16,883 nucleotides of DNA from Dysgonamonadaceae bacterium (GCA_031287395.1 JAITTA010000202.1:1-16883), one strand, 5' to 3'. Shown: positions 8,020-14,607, numbered from the stretch's first letter. Notes: generated by a model from the sequence alone, not told the origin. A program made the numbers and translations.

Positions 8020-9228
8020 TCATTGTATTAACAGTTGTTCGATTTCGTCAACAATATCATTTGCAACATCTGTCTTTGATTTTAACGGAAAATCCTTTTT
8101 ACTATTGTCCGGGAACAGGATTGTTATTTTGTTGGTATCTGTTTTGAATCCGGCACCGCTATCGTTCATGGAATTGAGGACAATGAAGTCCAGGTTTTTC
8201 TTTTTCAATTTGCCGGAAGCATTTTCTTCTTCGTTATCGGTTTCCAGGGCAAAACCGGCAATGATTTGACCTTTTTTCTTTATTTTTCCCAGTGTTGCTG
8301 CAATATCCGGGTTAGGGGTTAATTCGATTAGCATCGGTTCTTTTTCTTTCCTTTTTATTTTATTTTTGGAAAATACAACCGGTTTATAATCAGCAACAGC
8401 AGCGCAAAGAATAGCGACATCCATATCCTGAAAAATACCGGTCACTTTTTGATACATCTGGTCAGCGGATTCCACATTGATGCGTTGTATAGAAGAATGT
8501 TTTACCGATAAATTAACCGGACCGGTTATCAAAACCACATCTGCTCCCCTGGAGGCACAGGCTTCCGCCAAAGCAAAGCCCATTTTCCCGGAGGAATAAT
8601 TACCTATATAACGTACAGGATCCAATTTTTCATATGTTGGACCTGCCGTTATCAATACTTTTTTTTTTGAAAGGCTGTCTCCCTTGGAAAAGAATATTTC
8701 CAGTTGCTTTATAATTTCGTCCGGCTCTTCCATCCTGCCTTTTCCTTCCAATTTACTTGCCAGAAAACCGGTTGCCGGTTCGATGATATGATTTTTAAAA
8801 GACTTTAAAGTATTTATATTTCGTTGAGTCGATGGATGAGCATACATATCCAGATCCATTGCCGGAGCAATAAAAACCGGAGCCTTCATGGACAGATAAG
8901 TTGTAATAAGCATATTATCAGCAATTCCGTTGGCCATTTTCCCTATTGTGGATGCTGTGGCCGGAGCTATAATCATGGCGTCGGCCCATAATCCCAGATC
9001 CACATGGCTGTGCCAGGTACCGTCATTTGCCGTAAAGAACTCCGACACCACGGGTTTTCCGGTTAGGGCAGAGAGAGTAACAGGAGTGATGAACTCCTTT
9101 CCTGCCGGTGTCATTACCACTTGGACTTCGCTCCCTTTTCTGATAAGTGCCCGTGTCAGATAGGCCGCTTTGTAAGCTGCAATACTTCCGGTAATACCCA
9201 ATACAATTTTTTTCCCTTTCAACGACAT
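8020..9228 (-). CDS. coaBC: Bifunctional phosphopantothenoylcysteine decarboxylase / phosphopantothenate-cysteine ligase
   Basis: A 402-residue bifunctional enzyme of coenzyme A synthesis: the C-terminal CoaB domain joins 4'-phosphopantothenate to cysteine, and the N-terminal CoaC flavoprotein domain decarboxylates the product. CoaC landmarks are GITGSIAAYKA (11-21), H75 in WHSHVDLG, PATAST (89-94), PAMDLDMY (122-129) and GFLASKLEGKGRM (154-166). CoaB landmarks are LITAGPTYEKLDPVRYIGN (192-210), YSSGKMG (211-217), AAVADYKP (276-283) and NPDIAATLG (306-314). By residue number the protein lines up with E. coli Dfp at H75 and N210, but has Asp where that enzyme has N125 and Ser where it has C158. 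The domain junction (residues 187-190) is encoded by ten A in a row. It is the first gene of the coaBC-DUF4835-recN run, with a likely promoter inside the gapA terminator. Confidence 0.96.
   Translation of the reverse strand: MSLKGKKIVLGITGSIAAYKAAYLTRALIRKGSEVQVVMTPAGKEFITPVTLSALTGKPVVSEFFTANDGTWHSHVDLGLWADAMIIAPATASTIGKMANGIADNMLITTYLSMKAPVFIAPAMDLDMYAHPSTQRNINTLKSFKNHIIEPATGFLASKLEGKGRMEEPDEIIKQLEIFFSKGDSLSKKKVLITAGPTYEKLDPVRYIGNYSSGKMGFALAEACASRGADVVLITGPVNLSVKHSSIQRINVESADQMYQKVTGIFQDMDVAILCAAVADYKPVVFSKNKIKRKEKEPMLIELTPNPDIAATLGKIKKKGQIIAGFALETDNEEENASGKLKKKNLDFIVLNSMNDSGAGFKTDTNKITILFPDNSKKDFPLKSKTDVANDIVDEIEQLLIQ
8659..8668 (-). repeat. Run of ten A (coding strand) at the CoaC/CoaB junction
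   Basis: Ten T on the + strand are ten A in the coaBC message, covering the end of codon 187 and codons 188-190 (Ser-Lys-Lys-Lys). Loss of one A gives Lys-Tyr-stop; gain of one A gives a stop ten codons after the lysines. Either shift leaves a CoaC-only protein of about 190-200 residues. Confidence 0.9.
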
Positions 9229-9252
9229 AGTGGATGAATAGTTTAAAATAAA

Positions 9253-9322
9253 AAATTGAAAATCGAGAATTGAAAATGAATATTTTGTGCAAAGTTCATC
9301 TTCAATTTTCGATTTTCAATTT
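9253..9322 (-). terminator. Long hairpin terminator after gapA
   Basis: Bases 9253-9280 pair with 9295-9322 over 28 positions with two exceptions (one mismatch, one possible G-U), around a 14-base loop. On the minus strand it begins 7 bases after the gapA stop, and its 3' side runs into a T-rich stretch, as expected of an intrinsic terminator. The stem is built of repeats of AATTGAAAAT-like sequence and is unusually long. Confidence 0.8.
9290..9320 (-). promoter_or_regulatory. Probable coaBC promoter inside the gapA terminator
   Basis: On the minus strand ATTG (9317-9320), 19 bases of spacer, then GAACTTTG (9290-9297) resemble the Bacteroidota TTTG-N19-21-TAnnTTTG promoter, with one mismatch in each element. 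The -7 box lies in the loop and right arm of the gapA terminator, and the expected start lies about 55 bases before the coaBC ATG. Confidence 0.5.
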
Positions 9323-9329
9323 TCAGTTC

Positions 9330-10334
9330 TTATCCGTTGACTTTAGCCATGTGAGCTAACAGATCCAATACTTTGTTGGAATAACCCCACTCGTTATCGT
9401 ACCAGCTTACTACTTTTACGAAAGTCGGGCTTAATTGGATACCTGCTTTAGCATCGAAGATAGAGGTACGAGCATCCCCGATGAAATCGCTGGATACTAC
9501 ATCGTCTTCAGTATATCCTAAAATACCTTTCAGTTCGCCTTCTGAAACTTCTTTCATCGTTTTGCAGATTTCTGCGTATGAAGTTTCTTTTGCCAGGCGT
9601 GCAGTCAGATCGACTACCGAAACATCCAGAGTAGGAACGCGGAAAGACATACCGGTCAATTTACCGTTCAATTCGGGAATGACTTTACCTACTGCTTTAG
9701 CGGCACCTGTAGAAGAAGGGATGATGTTGCCTGCAGCAGCACGTCCGCCTCTCCAGTCTTTTGCAGAAGGAGCATCCACTGTTTTCTGAGTGTTGGTGGT
9801 TGCGTGAACGGTAGTCATCAAAGCTTCGACGATACCGAATTTGTCGTTCAATACTTTAGCGATAGGAGCCAGACAGTTGGTCGTACAGGAAGCATTGGAA
9901 ACAAATTGTTCGCCTTTAACATATGTTTTTTCGTTTACACCGCAAACGAACATTTTAGTGTCATCTTTGGAAGGACCTGTCATGACCACATATTTTGCAC
10001 CGGCGTCGATGTGACCTTTAGCAGTCTCTTTAGAAAGGAACAAGCCTGTGGATTCTACCACATATTCAGCGCCGATAGCGCCCCATTTCAAATCAGCCGG
10101 GCTTTTTTCAGCCGTAACACGGATTTCTTTTCCATTAACAATTAACTTTCCGTCTTTTACATCTACCGTTCCGTTAAATTTACCATGAACGGTATCGTAA
10201 CGTAACATATAAGACATGTATTCAACGTCAATCAAGTCGTTGATACCTACAATCTGAATGTCATTTCTTGTTTGAGCAGCACGGAAAACCAAACGTCCGA
10301 TACGGCCAAAGCCATTAATACCTACTTTGATCAT
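9330..10334 (-). CDS. gapA: Type I glyceraldehyde-3-phosphate dehydrogenase
   Basis: A 334-residue cytoplasmic glycolytic enzyme that oxidises glyceraldehyde 3-phosphate to 1,3-bisphosphoglycerate. The Rossmann start is INGFGRIGR (6-14), and N-D at 32-33 in the nucleotide-binding loop favours NAD over NADP. The catalytic cysteine is C150 in SNASCTTNC, with its partner H177 in TTVHATTN. SSTGAAKAVGKVIPELNGKLTGM and WYDNEWGYSNK near the C-terminus are classic family blocks. Length and start are standard. It is a single-gene unit: its own -7 box lies upstream and a long hairpin terminator follows the stop. It is likely highly expressed, in keeping with its regular, frequent-codon sequence. Confidence 0.98.
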   Translation of the reverse strand: MIKVGINGFGRIGRLVFRAAQTRNDIQIVGINDLIDVEYMSYMLRYDTVHGKFNGTVDVKDGKLIVNGKEIRVTAEKSPADLKWGAIGAEYVVESTGLFLSKETAKGHIDAGAKYVVMTGPSKDDTKMFVCGVNEKTYVKGEQFVSNASCTTNCLAPIAKVLNDKFGIVEALMTTVHATTNTQKTVDAPSAKDWRGGRAAAGNIIPSSTGAAKAVGKVIPELNGKLTGMSFRVPTLDVSVVDLTARLAKETSYAEICKTMKEVSEGELKGILGYTEDDVVSSDFIGDARTSIFDAKAGIQLSPTFVKVVSWYDNEWGYSNKVLDLLAHMAKVNG

Positions 10335-10405
10335 TTTCTTTTAAATTTTTATTGTTAAAAAATAAATTGTCAGCTTGGGTGATGAAATCCAATCTTTTTG
10401 CGCCA

Positions 10406-10413
10406 CAAAATTA
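10406..10413 (-). promoter_or_regulatory. -7 promoter box for gapA
   Basis: On the minus strand this reads TAATTTTG, an exact TAnnTTTG match, followed by GTGG. It lies 71 bases before the gapA start codon. No strong -33 element is seen at the usual spacing. The leader close to the start codon is A/T-rich with no Shine-Dalgarno sequence. Confidence 0.7.
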
Positions 10414-10440
10414 CAGAAATTTTTCTTCAATTCATAATTA

Positions 10441-10462
10441 TCCGGTATAATTTTTGACCGGA
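10441..10462 (-). terminator. Small hairpin after the 28-residue lipoprotein gene
   Basis: TCCGGT (10441-10446) and ACCGGA (10457-10462) form a perfect 6-bp stem with a 10-base loop, directly after the stop codon of the small gene on the minus strand. The downstream sequence is A/T-rich but has no long T tract, so termination is uncertain. Confidence 0.4.
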
Positions 10463-10463
10463 A

Positions 10464-10550
10464 TTAACAACCGCATGGACTGGCTGTCGCACAAGCTGTT
10501 GCCAGTACTGCAACACACAGGATTACAAAAATAGATATAAGTCGTTTCAT
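10464..10550 (-). CDS. 28-residue predicted lipoprotein of unknown function
   Basis: A tiny ORF below usual gene-calling cut-offs. It starts MKRLISIFVIL, continues through a hydrophobic stretch and reaches the lipobox LATAC at residues 16-20; cleavage there would leave a lipidated peptide of only nine residues, CATASPCGC, with three cysteines. A near-consensus Bacteroidota promoter lies about 67 bases upstream on the same strand, and a small hairpin follows the stop codon. I recognise no family. A promoter, a signal peptide and a plausible terminator together argue for a real gene. It could instead be a leader peptide for gapA, which lies about 130 bases further on in the same direction, or a secretion-signal-like ORF that arose by chance. 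Confidence 0.6.
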   Translation of the reverse strand: MKRLISIFVILCVAVLATACATASPCGC

Positions 10551-10616
10551 TTGAAAAAAAATTAAATGATAAAACTTTTGTTCTTTAAAAACGTTTTTAT
10601 TTTTGAAAGTATTATT

Positions 10617-10647
10617 CAAATATACTAAAATTTGCAATCAAATCAAA
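10617..10647 (-). promoter_or_regulatory. Promoter of the 28-residue lipoprotein gene (-33 and -7 elements)
   Basis: On the minus strand TTTG (10644-10647), exactly 19 bases of spacer, then TATATTTG (10617-10624). Both elements and the spacing match the Bacteroidota consensus, making this the best promoter in the window. It points at the small lipoprotein ORF and then gapA. Confidence 0.75.
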
Positions 10648-10664
10648 GAAATTAACTATATTTA
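10631..10664 (+). promoter_or_regulatory. Possible mscL promoter
   Basis: TTTG (10631-10634), 22 bases of spacer, then TATATTTA (10657-10664): one mismatch in the -7 box and slightly long spacing. It overlaps the divergent promoter of the small lipoprotein gene. The leader contains a 5-bp hairpin, TGCAC (10669-10673) with GTGCA (10683-10687). Confidence 0.35.
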
Positions 10665-10719
10665 AGCTTGCACTGTTTTACCGTGCACCGGAATTATCAA
10701 TTAATAAACAGATTAAGTT

Positions 10720-11139
10720 ATGGGAATGGTAAAGGAATTCAAAGAGTTTGCAATGAGAGGGAATGTTTTGGACATGGCGATTGGTGTCGTTATAGGCGGA
10801 GCTTTCGGTAAGATTGTCAGTTCAGTGGTTTCCGATGTAATCATGCCGCCTATCGGGCTTATGCTCGGCGGAGTTAATTTTGCAGATCTGAAAATAATCT
10901 TAAAACAGGCCACTGTCGATGCTGCGGGAGATGCAATCCCTGCAGTCACATTAAATTACGGGAATTTTCTGCAGACGGTGTTCGATTTTCTCATCATTGC
11001 ATTTGCTGTTTTCCTTTTTGTGAAAGCGATCAATAACATGCGTAAGAAAGAAGTCGAAACTCCGGCTACACCTCCTGGACCGACAAAGGAAGAAGAATTG
11101 TTGACGGAGATCAGAGACCTACTTAAAGTTAAGAATTAA
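10720..11139 (+). CDS. mscL: Large-conductance mechanosensitive channel MscL
   Basis: A 139-residue inner-membrane channel that opens under membrane tension and releases solutes during hypo-osmotic shock; it acts as a homopentamer. The amphipathic N-terminal helix and pore-lining TM1 show the family signature KEFKEFAMRGNVLDMAIGVV followed by GAFGKIVSSVVSDVIMPPIG (residues 28-47). A periplasmic loop follows, then TM2 (about 84-106) and a charged C-terminal helix, KEEELLTEIRDLL (123-135), which forms the cytoplasmic bundle. The length is normal. The start MGMVKEFKEF fits the family N-terminus; the second Met at codon 3 is an alternative. It is transcribed away from gapA and the small lipoprotein and converges on the DUF1080 operon. 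Confidence 0.97.
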   Translation: MGMVKEFKEFAMRGNVLDMAIGVVIGGAFGKIVSSVVSDVIMPPIGLMLGGVNFADLKIILKQATVDAAGDAIPAVTLNYGNFLQTVFDFLIIAFAVFLFVKAINNMRKKEVETPATPPGPTKEEELLTEIRDLLKVKN

Positions 11140-11165
11140 AGTTGGTTTTAACGTGAAAATAACTC

Positions 11166-11957
11166 TTAATCCTTAATTTCCAGTATTTCCACTTTCCTGA
11201 ATTCTATCGGATGACTTTCCGATTGCAGGGCTATTCGTCCGGATTTCAGGGGTCCGGGAGTGACATGGGCTTCGGGATTCAATCCTTTTCCGTCCACTGT
11301 CATCCGGGTGTAGGTCATTACAGTATCTCCATTAACAATGTGGTGGCCAATACTGTCGCCTAACATGACCATCTCAATCGTTACCCACTGGTCTCCATGA
11401 TAAGTTTTTGAGGAGGATGAAGCACAGTGCTGATCATAAGGAACTCCGCCTATGAAAATATCTGTCCCCGGTGTACAGATATTGCCTGTCGGCCGGTTGT
11501 CTGTTCCGTTTCCCCCAAGGAATTGGGCTTCAATGGATGCCGGAAAATCCTGATCAGGATGCATGGTTTCGGGTGCCTGGGCATGTAACATGGCCCCGCT
11601 GTTGCGATAAGCCCAACCGGGTCCGTCGGACAATTGATCGCCTACGAACCGGTATTCGACTCTTAATTTGTAATGGGAATATTCTTTTTCCGTGAAGAGG
11701 TGTCCGAAGCGGTTGTTGAATGTGTCGTTGTAGGCATCGTAGTTCACTTTTAATATTCCGTCTTCGACACGAAAGGTATTTCCGAAATTTTCACCGGCTT
11801 CGTATCCCCGGATCTTGACAATCCATCCGTCCAGGTTTTTACCGTTGAATAACTGGATCCAGTTTTCTTCACCGGAAGTTGTACCGGTTTCTTCTTTTTT
11901 GTTTTTACAAGTGGAAAGGCAAATGATTGCGGACAAAAACAGTAATAGATTTTTCAT
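11166..11957 (-). CDS. DUF1080 (3-keto-disaccharide hydrolase family) lipoprotein
   Basis: A 263-residue exported protein with a short hydrophobic leader ending LSTC; Cys17 is the probable lipidation site, although Thr at -1 is not the usual residue. The rest is a concanavalin-like DUF1080 domain: LFNGKNLDGW (36-45), FRVEDGILKV (62-71), YRNSGAMLHAQ (117-127) and SGRIALQSESHPIEFRKVEI (239-258). Members of this family are envelope or periplasmic proteins linked to carbohydrate breakdown, and some hydrolyse 3-keto-glycosides; the substrate here is unknown. It begins 4 bases after the 129-residue gene, so it is probably the last gene of that operon, although its likely function has no obvious link to the small membrane proteins before it. 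The stop lies 26 bases from the convergent mscL end, with no clear terminator hairpin. Confidence 0.85.
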   Translation of the reverse strand: MKNLLLFLSAIICLSTCKNKKEETGTTSGEENWIQLFNGKNLDGWIVKIRGYEAGENFGNTFRVEDGILKVNYDAYNDTFNNRFGHLFTEKEYSHYKLRVEYRFVGDQLSDGPGWAYRNSGAMLHAQAPETMHPDQDFPASIEAQFLGGNGTDNRPTGNICTPGTDIFIGGVPYDQHCASSSSKTYHGDQWVTIEMVMLGDSIGHHIVNGDTVMTYTRMTVDGKGLNPEAHVTPGPLKSGRIALQSESHPIEFRKVEILEIKD

Positions 11958-11961
11958 GATA

Positions 11962-12351
11962 TCAATTCTTCTTGAATAATAGATTTTTTAACTCCCTCAA
12001 GGCGTAAGCAACGATTACCGGCTTGCGTCCCTTGAGAAAGAAGGGGATGGCATCCAGGACTATATCGAATAATGTTCCAGCGGTAATTGCCAAACCCGGA
12101 GATTTCCTGTCGATAATTTTTTTGTCTTTATGTTTTTCTTCCTGAGAAGGAAGCAGGCTTGCAAATACCGGAGGCAGTTTTGACCGGACAGCCTGAAGTG
12201 AGCTACTCCATACCAGGGATCCGAAATTATCCTGTAAATAATCCCACTGCTCATTTAAAGCCTGCAAATGGGAGTCCGCTTCTGCCGTCAGCTTGATTTT
12301 CTGTATCTGCAAACGTTCGATCTGCGATATCTTAGTCGGTTGCTTAGCCAT
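11962..12351 (-). CDS. Conserved-looking small protein of unknown function (YqjK-like layout)
   Basis: A 129-residue protein I cannot place in a family. Residues 5-45 are charged and Gln/Leu-rich and look like a coiled coil. A lysine-rich linker, EEKHKDKK, lies around 71-78, a hydrophobic segment SPGLAITAGTLFDIVLDAIPFFL spans 84-106 (split here: SPGLAITAGTLF then DIVLDAIPFFL), and a basic amphipathic tail ends LKNLLFKKN. No signal peptide is present; it is probably a membrane-associated cytoplasmic protein. Its ATG lies inside the end of the DUF1469 gene (8-base overlap), implying translational coupling. In gene order and layout it resembles E. coli YqjK, which follows yqjD and yqjE; this is an analogy by eye, not shown homology. 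Confidence 0.8.
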   Translation of the reverse strand: MAKQPTKISQIERLQIQKIKLTAEADSHLQALNEQWDYLQDNFGSLVWSSSLQAVRSKLPPVFASLLPSQEEKHKDKKIIDRKSPGLAITAGTLFDIVLDAIPFFLKGRKPVIVAYALRELKNLLFKKN

Positions 12352-12703
12352 CGTTATCTTCTTCTTTAATGAGTTTGCCTAAAAACAGATCTACTATTTT
12401 ATCCCAGATTTTTTGCTTGTTCACCAATAAAATCACTAATAATATTAAATACATCAAGGCTACAAGACCCATTCCGGCTGCAATACTATCCAATAGTTCT
12501 CCCAACCAAAAACCGATGGCCAGAAAAATAAAGAAAACGGAAAAGAAAACAACCAACAACACTGCCAGTCCGAAAAATAGAGCAGATACTGTGATGCTTG
12601 TTTTTTCGAACAATTCCAACCGGTATAATTTGAGTTTGGCGTTGAAGTAACCTGTCAGCTCCTTTTTTATCTCCTGAAAAAGAGAAGCGAAATCTTTCTC
12701 CAT
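12344..12703 (-). CDS. DUF1469/YqjE-like (holin III superfamily) membrane protein
   Basis: A 119-residue inner-membrane protein. An N-terminal cytoplasmic helix (residues 5-35, FASLFQEIKKELTGYFNAK) precedes two transmembrane segments, about 38-66 and 73-95, and a short charged C-terminal tail ending KEEDNDG. This arrangement fits the DUF1469 family, which databases often label phage holin, although members such as E. coli YqjE are chromosomal and not part of phages. The start codon shares one base with the stop codon of the YtxH-like gene, and the end overlaps the next gene by 8 bases, so the three are translationally coupled. The role is unknown; related genes in other bacteria are associated with envelope or stationary-phase stress. 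Confidence 0.82.
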   Translation of the reverse strand: MEKDFASLFQEIKKELTGYFNAKLKLYRLELFEKTSITVSALFFGLAVLLVVFFSVFFIFLAIGFWLGELLDSIAAGMGLVALMYLILLVILLVNKQKIWDKIVDLFLGKLIKEEDNDG

Positions 12704-12966
12704 CAGGCTTCTCCTCCCATTTGGTCTGCTTTTGCTCTGGAAATTGCGGTTTGAGCTAATGTGTTGACCTTATCCACAGCGGTATCCAACTCTTCAATTC
12801 CTTCATTAATGACCTGGGATATCTTTTTCTTGGCTTTATCCACAGTCTCACCAATCCGGTCGATGATTTCTTGCTTGTTGTCACAAGCAAGAAAATAACC
12901 TACCGTGGCGCCGATTGCTGCTCCGATCGCCAGACCGAGTATCAGCTTTGTGTTTTCAGATTTCAT
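12703..12966 (-). CDS. YtxH domain-containing small membrane protein
   Basis: An 87-residue protein with one glycine/alanine-rich membrane segment at residues 8-27 (LILGLAIGAAIGATVGYFLA), the usual YtxH/gas-vesicle-like start, then a long charged amphipathic helix rich in Lys, Asp and Glu (30-85). Members of this family are small inner-membrane proteins induced by general stress in several bacteria; a precise function is not known. It heads an operon that continues with the DUF1469 gene (1-base overlap), the 129-residue gene and the DUF1080 gene. A probable -7 box lies about 65 bases upstream. Confidence 0.87.
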   Translation of the reverse strand: MKSENTKLILGLAIGAAIGATVGYFLACDNKQEIIDRIGETVDKAKKKISQVINEGIEELDTAVDKVNTLAQTAISRAKADQMGGEA

Positions 12967-13030
12967 AATTAACTATATATTTTAAAAGAACTTTTTTATT
13001 TCAAAACAAATTGTAAATCCAATATGTTGC

Positions 13031-13038
13031 CAAAAATA
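13031..13038 (-). promoter_or_regulatory. -7 promoter box for the YtxH-DUF1469 operon
   Basis: On the minus strand this reads TATTTTTG, an exact TAnnTTTG match, about 65 bases before the YtxH start codon. No clear -33 element is visible. It is divergent from the guaA box, only about 22 bases away, so the two operons share a short control region. Confidence 0.5.
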
Positions 13039-13060
13039 AGTCTTTTTTAAATGAAATGCT

Positions 13061-13068
13061 TAAATTTG
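13061..13068 (+). promoter_or_regulatory. -7 promoter box for guaA
   Basis: TAAATTTG followed by CAC is an exact TAnnTTTG match, 18 bases before the ATG at 13087. Transcription would start around 13074, giving a very short leader and excluding the more upstream in-frame ATG at 13051 as the start of guaA. Confidence 0.65.
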
Positions 13069-13086
13069 CACGTAAATTTTACTATC

Positions 13087-14607
13087 ATGCTCGAAAAAAT
13101 TGTCATACTTGATTTTGGTTCTCAAACTACCCAGTTAATCGGACGAAGACTCCGGGAATTGAATACTTATTGTGAAATTGTTCCTTATAATAAATTCCCC
13201 GGAGATGACCCGGCGATCAAAGGAGTTATTTTATCGGGAAGTCCGTTCTCTGTAAATGATAAAGAAGCTTTTAAACCGGATTTGTCCGGTATCCGTGGAA
13301 AATATCCGGTTTTGGGTATTTGTTACGGCGCTCAATACCTGGCTTACAGTTCTGCCGGAAAAGTCGAAAAAGGGGATTCCCGTGAATATGGCCGTGCTGT
13401 GCTCACTTCCGTTTGTAAAGACGATCTTCTGATGAAAGGGGTGAAAGAAAAATCCCAGGTATGGATGTCGCATGGAGACACAATTACTGTGGTTCCAGAG
13501 CATTTCAAAGTAATTGCCGGAACTTCCGACGTAAAAGTGACTGCCTATAAGGTTGAAGATGAAAAGACTTGGGGGGTACAATTCCATCCGGAAGTTTTCC
13601 ATACGGAATGTGGAATGACAATCCTTGATAATTTTCTGACTATCTGCGGAAAACAAAAAGACTGGACTCCGGCTTCATTTATCGAAACTTCGATTGTAGA
13701 GATGAGAAGGCAAATCGGAAACGACAAGGTAATTCTGGCTTTGTCGGGAGGTGTCGATTCTTCCGTAACGGCAGTGTTATTGAATAAAGCTATCGGAAGT
13801 AACCTGACCTGTATTTTTGTAGATCATGGTTTGTTACGTAAGGATGAGTTTGAAACGGTATTGAAAGATTACGAACATCTCGGATTGAATGTGATCGGAA
13901 TTAATGCTAAAGATCGCTTTTATAAAGCTCTGGACGGGGTTGTGGATCCGGAGAAAAAACGTAAAATCATCGGTAAAGGATTTATTGATGTATTTGAAGA
14001 AGAAGCAAATAAAATAGAAGGAGTGAAATGGTTGGGACAAGGAACTATTTACCCGGATATTATAGAGTCGTTGTCTATTACGGGAACTGTAATCAAATCC
14101 CATCATAACGTGGGAGGTCTTCCTGAAAAGATGAATCTGAAACTCGTAGAACCATTGCGTTTATTGTTTAAAGATGAAGTCCGTCGTGTAGGTCGTGAAC
14201 TGGGTATGATGCCGAATCTGATCAATCGTCATCCGTTTCCCGGTCCGGGTCTTGGAGTCCGTATATTGGGAGCCATTACTCCGGAAAAAGTGCGTATTCT
14301 GCAGGATGCGGATGCCATTTTTATCAATGCATTGAGACAATGGGAACTGTACGACCAGGTGTGGCAGGCCGGCGTTATTCTTTTACCGATACAATCCGTC
14401 GGTGTAATGGGTGATGAACGGACTTACGAAAATGCGGTTGCATTGCGTGCCGTGACTTCCACCGATGCTATGACAGCCGATTGGGCCCGGTTGCCGGATG
14501 AGTTCCTGGCCAAAGTATCCAATGATATTATCAATAAAGTGAGGGGTGTAAACCGCGTAGTATACGATATCAGTTCCAAACCGCCTGCAACAATCGAATG
14601 GGAATGA
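13087..14607 (+). CDS. guaA: GMP synthase (glutamine-hydrolysing)
   Basis: A 506-residue cytoplasmic enzyme that converts XMP to GMP using ATP and glutamine, the last step of guanine nucleotide synthesis. The N-terminal class I glutamine amidotransferase domain has C79 in LGICYGAQ, H167 and E169 in FHPEV. The ATP pyrophosphatase domain has the P-loop LSGGVDSS (219-226), VDHGLLRK, GKGFIDVFEEEANKI and LAQGTIYPD-like LGQGTIYPD. The C-terminal dimerisation domain has SHHNVGGLPEKM, RHPFPGPGLGVR, QSVGVMGDERTYE and the usual end KPPATIEWE. The frame is open back to an ATG at 13051, but the added 12 residues are not typical and the promoter box at 13061 lies inside them, so I place the start at 13087. 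The end overlaps the ApbE gene. Confidence 0.98.
   Translation: MLEKIVILDFGSQTTQLIGRRLRELNTYCEIVPYNKFPGDDPAIKGVILSGSPFSVNDKEAFKPDLSGIRGKYPVLGICYGAQYLAYSSAGKVEKGDSREYGRAVLTSVCKDDLLMKGVKEKSQVWMSHGDTITVVPEHFKVIAGTSDVKVTAYKVEDEKTWGVQFHPEVFHTECGMTILDNFLTICGKQKDWTPASFIETSIVEMRRQIGNDKVILALSGGVDSSVTAVLLNKAIGSNLTCIFVDHGLLRKDEFETVLKDYEHLGLNVIGINAKDRFYKALDGVVDPEKKRKIIGKGFIDVFEEEANKIEGVKWLGQGTIYPDIIESLSITGTVIKSHHNVGGLPEKMNLKLVEPLRLLFKDEVRRVGRELGMMPNLINRHPFPGPGLGVRILGAITPEKVRILQDADAIFINALRQWELYDQVWQAGVILLPIQSVGVMGDERTYENAVALRAVTSTDAMTADWARLPDEFLAKVSNDIINKVRGVNRVVYDISSKPPATIEWE

Noticed and set aside
12344..12703. Holin-like label as evidence for a prophage
   Set aside because: The DUF1469 family is mostly chromosomal, the neighbours are stress-type membrane proteins, and no lysin, terminase, capsid or integrase is present.
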